Notes: generated from the letters alone by a model not told the origin. A stretch of 64,000 nucleotides of DNA from Xanthomonas arboricola (GCF_002940665.1 NZ_MIGY01000002.1:186001-250000), one strand, 5' to 3'; counted from the first letter of the stretch, positions 25,002 through 35,670 are shown. Translations and numbers: made by a program.

Positions 25002-26377
25002 GCGCGGCACGTGCGGCGCTGTCTGCAGCGCTGTTGCTGGTGGCGGTGGCGGGCACCCAATCGTTTGCCGCCGAGCGGGCCGCCGAACCGAATACGCAGG
25101 TGCCGGCGGGCTCCAGCCACTATGTTGCCGATGGCTTTCCGGACCGCATCGTCGCCACGCCCGCGCAGGCGGCGGCGACCGGTTTCGCGGTGGCCTGGCG
25201 TACCGATGCCAGCGTCGACCAGCCGTGGCTGGAACTGGTGGTCGCCGGCGACTCGCCCGACGTGGGTACGCCACGGCGTATCCGCGCCAGCACCGCCACG
25301 CTGGCCAGCGAAAACGGCAGCTCGCATTACCACCGCGCCGATATCGACGAGCTGAGGCCGGACACGCTGTACGCCTACCGCGTGCAGGGCAACCGCACCT
25401 GGGGTGCGTGGAATCATTTCCGCACCGCCGCCAGCCCCGACACGCCGCTGACGCTGCTGTACTTCGGCGACACCCAGAACAAGAACCTCAGCCTGGTTTC
25501 GCGGGTGATCCGCCAGGCCTGGCGCTCGGCACCGGATGCGCGACTGGCCCTGTTCGCCGGCGACCTGGTCAGCGGCAAGGACGGCCAGGACGACAACGAA
25601 TGGGCCGAGTGGTTCGAAGCCGGGCGCTGGTTGCTGGAAGGCACCGCAGTGGCGCCGGCGCCGGGCAATCACGAGTACCACGAAGAAGGCGAGGACAGCC
25701 CGCAGGCCACGCGCACGCTCGGCAACCATTGGCCAGTGACCTTCGCCCTGCCGCACAACGGGCCGTCGGCTGCGGCGCGCACCAGCTACTGGTTCGACTA
25801 TCAGGGCGTGCGCATCGCCGTGCTGGACGGCACCTCGGTGCTGGATCTGGGTACCGGCCCGGCACAGGCGCAGTGGCTGGACAAGGTGCTGGCCGACAAC
25901 CCGCATCCGTGGTCGATCGTGCTGATCCACCAGCCGTTCTTTTCCCCGCGCGCCGATCGCGAGAACCAGAAGCTGGTCGAGCAGGTGCTGCCGGTGATCC
26001 GCCGCCACAAGGTCGATCTGGTGCTGCAGGGCCACGACCACACCTACGGCCGGCGCGGCGATGCGGCAGGGCAGGCGACGCCGGTGTTCGTGGTTTCGGT
26101 GGCCGGGCCCAAGCAGTACCGGCTCTCGGACATGGCGCGCAAGAGCATGCGTCCGGTTGGCGAAGACACCCAGCTCTACCAGGTGCTTCGCATCGACAAC
26201 CGGAAGTTGCGTTACGAGTCGCGCACCGCCACCGGACGTCTCTACGATGCGTTCGAGCTGGAGCGCGGAAGCGATGGCGGCAAGCGGCTGGTGGAGCAGC
26301 AAGCCGGACGCATCGCACCGCGCGATTGCCCGCGCAGCGCAACCCTGAAGGGACGCGCAGACCGGTGTTGGGAATGA
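24998..26377 (+). CDS. Purple-acid-phosphatase-like metallophosphoesterase, exported
   Basis: This 459-residue protein starts at the ATG overlapping the phytase-like stop (ATGA). It has a signal peptide (LLLVAVAGTQSFA) and a fibronectin-like N-terminal domain (about 45-140), as in purple acid phosphatases. A complete metallophosphoesterase site follows: GDT in YFGDTQ, FAGDLVSG, APGNHE, VLIHQPFF and LQGHDHTYGR. It should remove phosphate from organic esters in the periplasm. It is the last gene of a three-gene coupled operon with a TonB receptor and a phytase-like lipoprotein. Confidence 0.9.
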   Translation: MSAARAALSAALLLVAVAGTQSFAAERAAEPNTQVPAGSSHYVADGFPDRIVATPAQAAATGFAVAWRTDASVDQPWLELVVAGDSPDVGTPRRIRASTATLASENGSSHYHRADIDELRPDTLYAYRVQGNRTWGAWNHFRTAASPDTPLTLLYFGDTQNKNLSLVSRVIRQAWRSAPDARLALFAGDLVSGKDGQDDNEWAEWFEAGRWLLEGTAVAPAPGNHEYHEEGEDSPQATRTLGNHWPVTFALPHNGPSAAARTSYWFDYQGVRIAVLDGTSVLDLGTGPAQAQWLDKVLADNPHPWSIVLIHQPFFSPRADRENQKLVEQVLPVIRRHKVDLVLQGHDHTYGRRGDAAGQATPVFVVSVAGPKQYRLSDMARKSMRPVGEDTQLYQVLRIDNRKLRYESRTATGRLYDAFELERGSDGGKRLVEQQAGRIAPRDCPRSATLKGRADRCWE

Positions 26378-26620
26378 GGGGAGGTGACAGAAGCGACGTC
26401 GTTGGCGGGGCCAACCGTGCCGGATGACGCCACTGTGAGCGAGCTTCGGTTCTGCAGTGATTCTGCAAATCGACGGCAGGCGTAACCATTTAAAGTTGTG
26501 AATTACGTCACACTAATAATGGGACTACTGTTGTGGCTGACCGGAGCTCCATCCGGGTAGCCGGCTTCGCTGCGGTGCTTCGGTGGAGGTCTGGTTTCCC
26601 CCCAGCCCTGAGAAGCCCCC

Positions 26621-27328
26621 ATGATTCCCCACGTGTTCCATCTCACTGCGCCGACCAAGCACCTGCTTTGGGAAGAGCGCAAGATCCAGGCCCGTCTGCA
26701 GCGGCTATTGCAGGGCTGGACCTGCCATGTCTGGGACGACGCCGACAACTCCGCACTGATGCGTCGCGCGTTCCCGGAATTCGCCGACCGCTACGAGGCG
26801 ATACGCTTCGGTGTGATGAAGGCCGACATCGCCCGCTGCGCCTACATGCACAGCTACGGCGGTTTCTACTTCGACACCGACTACAAGCTGCTGCGTCCGC
26901 TTGGCGCGGACGTACTGGCACAGCAATGCGTACTGCCGATCGAAGAAGGCGCGCCCGGCAACGAGCAGTTCAAGATCGGCAACGCCGTGTTCGGCTCGGA
27001 GGCGGGACATCCGTTCTGGCGCGCGTTCATCGAGCACATCTTCACCGCGCATGCGCCTGAGAGGCTGGAAGACCATCGGCAGATTCCGATGATCTCCGGC
27101 CCGCGCGGCTTGACGCGCTTCTACAACGCGCACGCCGGCGAGTTTGCCGGCATCGTGTTCCCGGCGCGCGATGCGTTCCATCCGGATCGCACCTGGTTTG
27201 GCCTCGGCCACCGTGGCGGTACCGTCGCGGTGGGCTCGCATCTGTGCTGGGCGTCCTGGCGCGGCAAGTCGCCACGCCGGGCCGTGACCAATTACCTGCG
27301 GCGCAAGCTGAGCGCCGTGCCGATCTGA
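26621..27328 (+). CDS. GT32-family glycosyltransferase
   Basis: This 235-residue protein opens with MIPHVFHLT, the entry strand of GT32 (OCH1-like/capsular) glycosyltransferases. It carries MKADIARCAYMHSYGGFYFDTD, which includes the conserved RxxxLxxxGGxYxDxD pattern that binds sugar nucleotide and metal. No signal or membrane segment is present, so it acts on the cytoplasmic side. No other envelope-sugar gene adjoins it, and the acceptor is unknown. The 243 bases upstream contain nothing I recognise; there is no strong Shine-Dalgarno before the ATG. Confidence 0.88.
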   Translation: MIPHVFHLTAPTKHLLWEERKIQARLQRLLQGWTCHVWDDADNSALMRRAFPEFADRYEAIRFGVMKADIARCAYMHSYGGFYFDTDYKLLRPLGADVLAQQCVLPIEEGAPGNEQFKIGNAVFGSEAGHPFWRAFIEHIFTAHAPERLEDHRQIPMISGPRGLTRFYNAHAGEFAGIVFPARDAFHPDRTWFGLGHRGGTVAVGSHLCWASWRGKSPRRAVTNYLRRKLSAVPI

Positions 27329-27580
27329 CCGGGCCCGGGCACCGCGCCGCCGCGCGTGACGCCAAGGGCGCGCGGTGAGCTTCTGGGGCGTTCGCGCGCC
27401 TGTCCTAGGCGCGCAAGTAGTGCCTGCGCCGCCTTGACGTCAAGCGGCTCACAAAACCACGGCGCTCACCGACCGGTGGGCGCGGCCGGCGCTCGGAATC
27501 GGCGTGTACCGCTCGAACACCGAAGTTGCCGCGTGCCGTCCGCGCCCACCTGAGGGCTCGCCACGTCCTGTTGGTGGCTC

Positions 27581-29077
27581 TCAGGCTGCCTCGGCCTGGG
27601 CCTGGCGCGGACCTTCCTTCAGCGCACGCGCAATCAACCCGACCAGCAGATCCAGCTCGTCTTCGTCCATCGCAAAGTGCGGGGTGAAGCGCAGCGAATT
27701 CTCGCCGCCATGGATTACGTTGACGCCGCGATGGCGCAGCCACTCTTCGGTGGAACCGGCGCCATAGCACTTGAACTGCGGCGCCAGCTCGCAGGAGAAC
27801 AGCAAGCCGGTGCCCTGCACCTTGGTGATCAAGCCACCCAGCTCGGACTGCAGTGCCTGCAGCTTGGCGATCGCCTGCGCGCCGCGGGCGCGGATGTTCT
27901 CGCGCACCTGCAGGGTGAACAACGCCAGCGTGGCGCAGGCGACATCCAGCGCACGCGGATTGGTGGTCATGGTGTTGCCATAGGTGCCCTTGCGGTATAC
28001 CTGCGCGGCGTGTTCGGTCACCGCCAGCACCGACAGCGGGTACTGCGCGGCGTTGAGCGCCTTGGAATAGGTCTCCAGGTCGGGTGGGTCGAGCTGCTCG
28101 AAGCCGGGGTAGTCCACCACCGACAGCACGCCGTGCGCGCGCAGGCCGGCCTGGATCGAATCCACCAGCAGCAGGCTGCCGTGCAGGCGGGTCAGTTCGC
28201 GCGCCGCGGCGTAGAACGCGGCCGGCAATGCGCGGCCCGGGTCGCCTTCGCCCATCACCGGCTCCAGAAACACCGCCTCGATGAACCAGTGATTGCGCGC
28301 GGCCTCGTCGAAGGCGCGCTGCAGCGCCGCCACGTCGTACGGCGCGATCGCGATCACCGAGTCTTCGTCGCGGTAGCTGGCCAGGTACTTGGTGTAGGTC
28401 TTGCGGCTGGAATCGGAATACAGGCCGGGTCGGTCGGTACGGCCATGGAAGCTGCCCTTGACCACCACGCGCTTGATGCCGGCACCGGCATGGCGCGCGC
28501 CCGGGTCGGTGTGCAGCTTGGCATTGGTGTCGACGATGCGCGCGGCCAGGCCGACCGCCTCGGAACCGGAGTTGAGACACATGAAACGTGCGAACGGACA
28601 GCCGCCGCGGGTCTGGCCGATCTCCGCACGCAGGGCGCGGTCGAGCCGGCGTTGCGCCAGGCTGGGCGTCATCACGTTGGCCATCACCTGCGGACGCGCC
28701 ATCGCCTGCAGCACCGGCGCAGGCGTGTGGCCGAAGCCGAGCATGCCGTAGCCGCCAGCGTCGTACAGCACCGCGCCCTTGAGCGTGATCACCCAGGGGC
28801 CGCGCGCAGCCAGCGCCACGTACGGGGTCACCGCATCGTCGGCGTAGAAGTTGATGAAGCCGTCTTGCACCGCGCCGATCTGTGCGTCTTCGTCCAGGTC
28901 CAGCAGGTCGGCGGCCTCCGCGCGCACCAGCGCGTACTCGGCGGCCGCCGCGTCGATGGCGTGTGCGAGATCCGGGTGGTTGGCGGCCAGACGCGCGATG
29001 CTGGCATCGTCCAGGCCATCGGTCAGGCGGCGGCCGGCATGGGCACGCAGCGGGGCGAGCGGGGCGAGGACGGACAT
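27581..29077 (-). CDS. Class III PLP-dependent aminotransferase (498 aa)
   Basis: The start at 29077 is chosen because GGAG lies close upstream (GCAGGAGATGCGCC) and the frame beyond is unlike protein. About 75 N-terminal residues precede the fold proper (LKGAVLYDAGGYGMLGFGHTP). FMCLNSGSEAVGLAARI and KGSFHGRT form the PLP-phosphate and stacking regions. FLEPVMGEGD and LLVDSIQAGLRAHG follow, with the Schiff-base lysine probably in TYSKALNAAQYPL. Note that the usual Asp-Glu before the cofactor (DEVQ) reads DSIQ here. The substrate is unknown; lysine- or ornithine-type amines are possible. It diverges from an Lrp regulator, which probably controls it. Confidence 0.82.
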   Translation of the reverse strand: MSVLAPLAPLRAHAGRRLTDGLDDASIARLAANHPDLAHAIDAAAAEYALVRAEAADLLDLDEDAQIGAVQDGFINFYADDAVTPYVALAARGPWVITLKGAVLYDAGGYGMLGFGHTPAPVLQAMARPQVMANVMTPSLAQRRLDRALRAEIGQTRGGCPFARFMCLNSGSEAVGLAARIVDTNAKLHTDPGARHAGAGIKRVVVKGSFHGRTDRPGLYSDSSRKTYTKYLASYRDEDSVIAIAPYDVAALQRAFDEAARNHWFIEAVFLEPVMGEGDPGRALPAAFYAAARELTRLHGSLLLVDSIQAGLRAHGVLSVVDYPGFEQLDPPDLETYSKALNAAQYPLSVLAVTEHAAQVYRKGTYGNTMTTNPRALDVACATLALFTLQVRENIRARGAQAIAKLQALQSELGGLITKVQGTGLLFSCELAPQFKCYGAGSTEEWLRHRGVNVIHGGENSLRFTPHFAMDEDELDLLVGLIARALKEGPRQAQAEAA

Positions 29078-29167
29078 GGCGCATCTCCTGCAAGGTGGCG
29101 TTCCCTTCCTATTATCGGCATGAGATCGGCGTTTGGCAGCGTGAATCCGGGCAGGAAGTCGGGTATT

Positions 29168-29184
29168 TTCGTCGAATCGACGAA
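29168..29184. promoter_or_regulatory. Candidate Lrp-type operator
   Basis: TTCGTCGA-A-TCGACGAA is a perfect 8-bp inverted repeat in the 121-base divergent gap, 14 bases before the regulator start. Position and symmetry suggest binding by the adjacent Lrp/AsnC protein. Confidence 0.5.
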
Positions 29185-29198
29185 CCAATTGGGCAAAA

Positions 29199-29630
29199 GT
29201 GAAAATCACCCCCTCAGACGAACGCCTGCTGTCGCTGCTGCGCGAGGACGCGCGCGCCTCCACCGCGCAGATCGCGCGCCGGCTCGGGCTGTCGCGTACC
29301 ACCGTGCAGAGCCGGATCGAAAAGCTCGAACGCGACGGCGTGATCAGCGGCTACACCGTGCGCACCCACGACGCCTACGAACAGGGCCGCATCCGCGCGC
29401 ACATCCTGATCACCGTGCTGCCCAAGAAGATGCCGGCCGTGGTCAAGGCGCTGCGCGACATCCCGCAGGTGCGCCTGCTGCATTCGGTCAGCGGCGCCTA
29501 CGACCTGATCGCCCTGGGCGTGGTCGGCGGCGTCAACGAGATGGACGTACTCACCGACGCCATCGGCGCGATCGACGGCGTGGAGCGCACGACGACGTCG
29601 ATCATTTTGTCAACGAAGTTTGAGCGGTGA
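29199..29630 (+). CDS. Lrp/AsnC-family transcriptional regulator
   Basis: This 143-residue protein starts at GTG 29199. The N-terminal winged helix ([40 protein letters not shown]) is followed by an Lrp ligand/oligomerisation domain ending in [16 protein letters not shown]. It is slightly shorter than Lrp proper. It likely senses an amino acid and controls itself and the divergent aminotransferase. A GGGAATC heptamer array begins one base after its stop. Confidence 0.92.
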   Translation: MKITPSDERLLSLLREDARASTAQIARRLGLSRTTVQSRIEKLERDGVISGYTVRTHDAYEQGRIRAHILITVLPKKMPAVVKALRDIPQVRLLHSVSGAYDLIALGVVGGVNEMDVLTDAIGAIDGVERTTTSIILSTKFER

Positions 29631-29631
29631 A

Positions 29632-29656
29632 GGAATCGGGAATCGGGAATCGGGAG
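29632..29656. repeat. GGGAATC-type heptamer array
   Basis: Three tandem AATCGGG units start one base after the Lrp-type stop codon. A degenerate inverted array lies 51 bases on, at 29708-29729, so the transcript can fold back on itself. Confidence 0.8.
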
Positions 29657-29707
29657 AGCTTGATTCGATGACCGCAGCCCTTACTGCGCAAAGCGGCCCG
29701 CTTTTAC

Positions 29708-29729
29708 GATTCCCGATTCTCCAATCCCC
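29708..29729. repeat. Inverted GATTCCC heptamer array
   Basis: GATTCCC-GATTCTC-CAATCCC, complementary to the array at 29632-29656. Together they form an imperfect stem upstream of queA. Confidence 0.75.
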
Positions 29730-29775
29730 GCCGCAGTTACAATGCCCGGCTCCTCAGCCAACATATCCTGCGGCC

Positions 29776-30846
29776 TTGAAGAAGTCCGATTTCCACTATT
29801 CGCTGCCCGACGAGCTGATCGCCCAGGCGCCGTTGGCCGAGCGCGCTGCCAGCCGCTTGCTGGTGGTGCCGCCGTCGCCGCAGGCGCTGGTCGACCGGCA
29901 GGTGCGGGATCTGCCCGAGCTGCTGCAGCCGGGCGATCTGCTGATCTTCAACAATACCCGGGTGATCCCGGCGCGGCTGTTCGGGCAGAAGGCCAGTGGC
30001 GGGCGGGTGGAAATCCTGATCGAGCGCCTGCTCGGCGAGCGCCAGGCGCGGGTGCAGATCGGCGCCAGCAAGTCGCCCAAGGCCGGCAGCCTGATCGCGC
30101 TGGATGCCGGCGGCCAGGCCGAGGTGCTGGGCCGCGACGGCGAGTTCTATCTGCTGCGCTTCGACATTCCCACGCCGCTGGAGCACTGGCTGCTGGAAGC
30201 CGGGCGCCTGCCGCTGCCGCCGTACATCCGCCGTGAGCCGGGAGTGGAAGACCGCGAGCGCTACCAGACCGTGTTCGCGCGTGAAGTCGGCGCGGTGGCC
30301 GCCCCCACCGCCGGGTTGCATTTTGACGAGGCGCTGCTGGCACGGTTGCGCGCGCGCGGGGTGGAGTTCGGCCATGTCACCCTGCATGTGGGCGCCGGCA
30401 CCTTCCAGCCGGTACGCGTGGATGCGCTCGATCAGCATGTGATGCATACCGAATGGCTCAATGTCGGCGCCGCGCTGGTCGAGCAGGTGCGCCGCACCCG
30501 CGCGCGCGGCGGCCGGGTGATTGCGGTGGGAACCACGGTGGTGCGCTCGCTGGAAAGTGCCTGGCGCACCACCGATGCCGCGCCCGAGGGCGAACTGCTG
30601 CCGTTTGCCGGCGAAACCCAGATCTTCATCCTGCCCGGCTACCGCATCCGCAGCGTCGATGCGATGGTCACCAACTTCCACCTGCCCGAAAGCACGCTGC
30701 TGATGATGGTCTCCGCCTTCGCCGGCCGCGAGCGCATCTTCGCCGCCTATCAGCACGCCATCGAACAGCGCTATCGCTTCTTTTCGTACGGCGATGCGAT
30801 GCTGCTGTGGGGCAGGGAATCGGGAATCGGGAATGGGGAATCGTAG
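29776..30846 (+). CDS. queA: S-adenosylmethionine:tRNA ribosyltransferase-isomerase QueA
   Basis: I place the start at TTG 29776 because the invariant QueA N-terminus ([16 protein letters not shown]) follows at once; the frame extends upstream into repeat sequence. The 356 residues include [34 protein letters not shown] and [30 protein letters not shown]. It makes epoxyqueuosine in tRNA from preQ1. The protein normally ends near [13 protein letters not shown]; here [11 protein letters not shown] is added, encoded by a GGGAATC repeat array. It is followed by tgt, the preceding enzyme of the same pathway. Confidence 0.95.
   Translation: MKKSDFHYSLPDELIAQAPLAERAASRLLVVPPSPQALVDRQVRDLPELLQPGDLLIFNNTRVIPARLFGQKASGGRVEILIERLLGERQARVQIGASKSPKAGSLIALDAGGQAEVLGRDGEFYLLRFDIPTPLEHWLLEAGRLPLPPYIRREPGVEDRERYQTVFAREVGAVAAPTAGLHFDEALLARLRARGVEFGHVTLHVGAGTFQPVRVDALDQHVMHTEWLNVGAALVEQVRRTRARGGRVIAVGTTVVRSLESAWRTTDAAPEGELLPFAGETQIFILPGYRIRSVDAMVTNFHLPESTLLMMVSAFAGRERIFAAYQHAIEQRYRFFSYGDAMLLWGRESGIGNGES
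30815..30842. repeat. GGGAATC heptamer array within the queA 3' end
   Basis: Four near-identical units read through in frame to the queA stop. The complementary array lies at 30891-30920. Confidence 0.85.
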
Positions 30847-32073
<1,227 letters not shown>

Positions 32074-32079
32074 GACCGG

Positions 32080-32106
32080 CCGTCCGCGCCCTTGCGCGGA
32101 CGGTTT
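32080..32106 (+). terminator. Stem-loop after tgt
   Basis: CCGTCCGCGC and GCGCGGACGG form a perfect 10-bp stem with a CCTT loop, followed by TTT, seven bases beyond the tgt stop. It may separate queA-tgt from yajC-secDF transcription. Confidence 0.6.
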
Positions 32107-32204
32107 GGAACCTGCATGGCATAATTCCCGGCTGTTCCGCTCCGGCGGTACCTGAATAGCGAGCGGCCGGTTGGCGCGCTGGCACCCAAACTAGGATGCA
32201 CTGA

Positions 32205-32558
32205 ATGAATCTGCTCGATTTCCTGATCCCCGTCGCCCAGGCGCAGGCCACTGGCGGCGCGCCGGCGCCCGGCCCGATGGGAGGCCTGTCCACCTTCGCG
32301 CTGCCGATCATCCTGATCGCGGTCATGTACTTCCTGATGATCCGCCCGCAGATGAAGCGCCAGAAGGAGCACAAGTCGCTGCTGGACAAGCTGGCGCGCG
32401 GCGACGAAGTCATCACCTCCGGCGGCGTGGCGGGCGTGATCACCGAGATCGGCGACAACTTCATCACCGTGGAAGTGGCCGACAACGTGCGTATCCGCGT
32501 GCAGAAGAGCGCCGTGGGCCACGTGCTGCCCAAGGGCACGCTGAAGTCTGCCAACTAA
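32205..32558 (+). CDS. yajC: Preprotein translocase subunit YajC
   Basis: This 117-residue protein has one N-terminal membrane helix (FALPIILIAVMYFLMI) followed by RPQMKRQKEHKSLLDKLARGDEV, the family signature, and a small cytoplasmic beta domain (ITSGGVAGVITEIGDNFITVEVADN). It forms a complex with SecDF at the inner membrane. It is the usual first gene before secD. Confidence 0.97.
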   Translation: MNLLDFLIPVAQAQATGGAPAPGPMGGLSTFALPIILIAVMYFLMIRPQMKRQKEHKSLLDKLARGDEVITSGGVAGVITEIGDNFITVEVADNVRIRVQKSAVGHVLPKGTLKSAN

Positions 32559-32744
32559 GTGGCAACCAACCGCTGCGCTCACTGTCAGGTGGGCGCAGTC
32601 GGTGCCGCGAACCGGCGCTGACCGCGCCGCTCCGCGCGCACCGCCGCATCCACCTGACGACCGCTGGCGACATTGTGTTGGCCGCTTGAAGTCGTTCTCA
32701 CTGCTAGGCGCGTCGCCGGGATGGCGTCGCGCGGGACTGTCGCA

Positions 32745-34589
32745 ATGCTCGAATTTCCTCGCTGGAAGTATTTCCTGATCCTGCTGGTGCTGGCGGTCAG
32801 CGCGTTGTACGCGCTGCCCAACATCTACCAGAAGGACCCGTCCGTGCAAATCACCGCCAGCCGCGGTGCCAAGCTCGACGACGCCTTGCGCAGCCGTATC
32901 GACGCCGACCTCAAGGCCGCCGGCATCACGCCGAAGGCCGTCACCCCGGAAGGCGACAGCCTGATGGTGCGCCTGCCCAACCTGCAGGCACAGACCCGCG
33001 CCAACGACGTGCTGCGCCAGCAACTGGGCGAGAACTACACGGTGGCGCTGAATCTGGCCTCGACCGTGCCGGACTGGCTTGCCAAGCTGGGCGGCCGGCC
33101 GATGGTGCTGGGCCTGGACCTGGTCGGCGGCGTGCACTTCGCCATGCAGGTGGATCAGAAGGCTGCGCTGGAAAAGCGCCTGGACGGCTTTGCCGAAGAC
33201 ATCCGCACCACCTTGCGCGACGGCCGTATCGCCTATCGCTCGGTCGAGCGCCGCGGCGACAACAGCATCCAGGTCAGCCTGAGCGAAGGCGCCAGCGTCG
33301 ACGCCGCGCGTACCGCGCTGGCCAAGTCGCAGCCGACCCTGACCTACGAGGTCAGCGGCCAGAACATCGCGGTCAAGGTGCCGGAGGCCGAACTCAAGCA
33401 GATCGCCAGCGGCGCGATCGAGCAGAACCTCACCACCTTGCGCAACCGCGTCAACGCGCTGGGCGTGTCCGAACCGACCATCCAGCGCCAGGGCGAGGAC
33501 CGCATCGTGGTCGAACTGCCCGGCCTGCAGGACACCGCCGAGGCCAAGCGCCTGATCGGCGCCACCGCCTCGCTGGAATTCCGCGCCGTGGTCGAAGGCA
33601 ATGCCGAAGACGCGGTGCGCAGCGGCAGCATCCCGCCCGAAGCCAAGGTCTACCGCGTGCGCGACACCGGCGCGCCGGTGCTGCTCAACAAGCGCGCGCT
33701 GGTGACCGGCGACCAGATGGTCAGCGCCAGCGTCAGCACCGACCAGAACGGCATGCCGGCGGTGGCGGTGACGCTCAACAACGTCGCCGGCCAGCGCATG
33801 CTCGACTACACCAGCGCCAACGTCGGCAAGCTGATGTCGGTGGTCTACATCGAGCGCATTCCCACCGTCAGCATGGTCGACGGCAAGGAAGTGCGCAGCG
33901 TGCGGGTCAAGGAAGAGGCGCTGTCGCCGACCCGCATCGCCGGCGTGTTCGGCAAGAACTTCCAGACCACCGGCCTGGAGAAGGTGGAGGCCGAGAACCT
34001 GGCCAAGCTGCTGAAATCCGGTTCGCTGGCCGCACCGATGGATTTCGTCGAGGAGTACGTGATCGGCCCGAGCCTGGGCGCGGAGAACGTGGAGCGGGGC
34101 GTCACCGCGGTGATCTACTCGTTCCTGTTCACGCTGGTGTTCTTCACCGTCTACTACCGCGTGTTCGGCGCGATCACCTCGGTGGCGCTGCTGTTCAACC
34201 TGCTGATCGTGGTGGCGGTGATGTCGTTGTTCGGCGCCACCATGACGCTGCCGGGCTTTGCCGGTCTGGCGTTGTCGGTGGGCCTGTCGGTGGACGCCAA
34301 CGTGCTGATCAACGAGCGTATCCGCGAAGAGCTGCGACTGGGCGTGCCGGCCAAATCGGCGATTGCCGCCGGTTATGAGAAGGCCGGCGGCACCATCCTG
34401 GACGCCAACCTCACCGGTCTGATCGTGGCGGTGGCCTTGTACGCGTTCGGTACCGGCCCGTTGAAGGGCTTCGCGCTGACCATGATGATCGGCATTTTCG
34501 CCTCGATGTTCACCGCGATCACCGTGTCGCGTGCGCTGGCAGTGCTGATCTACGGCCGCCGCAAGAAGCTCAAGACCGTCGCCATCTGA
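32745..34589 (+). CDS. secD: Protein translocase subunit SecD
   Basis: The protein has 614 residues from MLEFPRWKYFLILLVL (ATG at 32745), the usual SecD opening; the longer frame upstream is not conserved. A first membrane helix precedes a periplasmic domain that begins QKDPSVQITA and includes GLDLVGGVHFAMQVD. The C-terminal half carries five membrane segments, with GPSLGAENVERG and the SSD-like stretch LALSVGLSVDANVLINERIREEL. With SecF it uses the proton gradient to help pull proteins through SecYEG. Confidence 0.98.
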   Translation: MLEFPRWKYFLILLVLAVSALYALPNIYQKDPSVQITASRGAKLDDALRSRIDADLKAAGITPKAVTPEGDSLMVRLPNLQAQTRANDVLRQQLGENYTVALNLASTVPDWLAKLGGRPMVLGLDLVGGVHFAMQVDQKAALEKRLDGFAEDIRTTLRDGRIAYRSVERRGDNSIQVSLSEGASVDAARTALAKSQPTLTYEVSGQNIAVKVPEAELKQIASGAIEQNLTTLRNRVNALGVSEPTIQRQGEDRIVVELPGLQDTAEAKRLIGATASLEFRAVVEGNAEDAVRSGSIPPEAKVYRVRDTGAPVLLNKRALVTGDQMVSASVSTDQNGMPAVAVTLNNVAGQRMLDYTSANVGKLMSVVYIERIPTVSMVDGKEVRSVRVKEEALSPTRIAGVFGKNFQTTGLEKVEAENLAKLLKSGSLAAPMDFVEEYVIGPSLGAENVERGVTAVIYSFLFTLVFFTVYYRVFGAITSVALLFNLLIVVAVMSLFGATMTLPGFAGLALSVGLSVDANVLINERIREELRLGVPAKSAIAAGYEKAGGTILDANLTGLIVAVALYAFGTGPLKGFALTMMIGIFASMFTAITVSRALAVLIYGRRKKLKTVAI

Positions 34590-34606
34590 GATGCGAGTCC
34601 GGCCTT

Positions 34607-34681
34607 GCCCCTTGCAGCGCGCTGCCAGGGGCGGGGGATGAAACCCTTCGCAAGCGTTGCGCATCCTGACGGTGCGCAACG
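34607..34681 (+). promoter_or_regulatory. Two stem-loops in the secD-secF gap
   Basis: The first pairs GCCCCTTGCAGC (34607-34618) with GCTGCCAGGGGC (34621-34632), one mismatch. The second pairs CGTTGCGCA (34655-34663) with TGCGCAACG (34673-34681). Neither has a U-tract, so an RNA-stability or attenuation role is more likely than termination. Confidence 0.4.
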
Positions 34682-34701
34682 TCTAAACGGAAGATCTTTC
34701 C

Positions 34702-35670
34702 ATGAAATTGTTCCCGCTCCATCTCATTCCCAACGACACCAAGATCGACTTCATGCGCCTGCGCAAGCCGGTGCTGATCCTGATGCTGGTGATCGCGGTG
34801 GCCTCGGTCGGCGTCATCGTCGGCAAGGGCTTCAACTACGCACTGGAATTCACCGGCGGCACGCTGGTGCAGACCTCGTTCCAGAAGACCGTGGACGTGG
34901 ATCAGGTGCGCGAGCAACTGGCCAAGGCCGGCTTCGAGAACGCCCAGGTGCAGAACGCGCGCGGCGGCAACGAAGTGATGATCCGCCTGCAGGCGCGCGA
35001 GCAGCACAACAACCGCGACGATGCCGCAAGCAGCGTCGCCGAAGAAGTGCGCAAGGCGGTCAGCACCGCGCAGAACCCCGCCACCGTGCAGCCGGGCGAG
35101 TTCGTCGGCCCGCAGGTCGGCAAGGACCTGGCCTTGAACGGCGTGTACGCCACCGTGTTCATGCTGGTGGGCTTTCTGATCTACATCGCCTTCCGCTTCG
35201 AGTGGAAGTTCGCGGTGGTCGCCAGCCTGACCGCCCTGTTCGACCTGCTGGTCACCGTGGCCTTCGTGTCGCTGACCGGCCGCGAGTTCGACCTGACCGT
35301 GCTGGCCGGCCTGTTGTCGGTGATGGGCTTTGCGATCAACGACATCATCGTGGTGTTCGACCGCGTACGCGAAAATTTCCGCGCGTTGCGGGTGGAGCCG
35401 CTGGAAGTGCTGAACCGCTCGATCAACCAGACGCTGTCGCGCACGGTGATCACCGCGGTGATGTTCTTCCTGTCGGCGCTGGCCCTGTACATCTACGGCG
35501 GCGAGTCGATGGAAGGCCTGGCCGAGACGCACATGATCGGCGCGGTGATCGTGGTGATCTCATCAGTGATCGTGGCAGTGCCGATGCTGAGCATCGGGCC
35601 GTTTGCCGTCACCAAGCAGGATCTGCTGCCCAAGGCCAAGGACGTGGAGGCGCTGGCGCGTCGTCCCTGA
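34702..35670 (+). CDS. secF: Protein translocase subunit SecF
   Basis: This 322-residue protein has LHLIPNDTKIDFM at the N-terminus, then a first helix, FTGGTLVQTSF, and a periplasmic loop. The last five helices include VGPQVGKDL, FDLLVTVAFVSLTGREFDLTVLAGLLSVMGFAINDIIVVFDRVREN and TRTVITA-type sequence (LSRTVITAVMFF). It is the partner of SecD. A strong terminator follows, closing the yajC-secD-secF unit. Confidence 0.98.
   Translation: MKLFPLHLIPNDTKIDFMRLRKPVLILMLVIAVASVGVIVGKGFNYALEFTGGTLVQTSFQKTVDVDQVREQLAKAGFENAQVQNARGGNEVMIRLQAREQHNNRDDAASSVAEEVRKAVSTAQNPATVQPGEFVGPQVGKDLALNGVYATVFMLVGFLIYIAFRFEWKFAVVASLTALFDLLVTVAFVSLTGREFDLTVLAGLLSVMGFAINDIIVVFDRVRENFRALRVEPLEVLNRSINQTLSRTVITAVMFFLSALALYIYGGESMEGLAETHMIGAVIVVISSVIVAVPMLSIGPFAVTKQDLLPKAKDVEALARRP

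Noticed and set aside
26567..26590. Plant-inducible promoter (PIP) box before the GT32 gene
   Set aside because: TTCGC-N8-TTCGG has the wrong spacing and a mismatch to TTCGC-N15-TTCGC.
27426..27450. Terminator between the GT32 and aminotransferase genes
   Set aside because: TTGACGTCAA with flanking GC bases is only partly symmetric and has no T-run.
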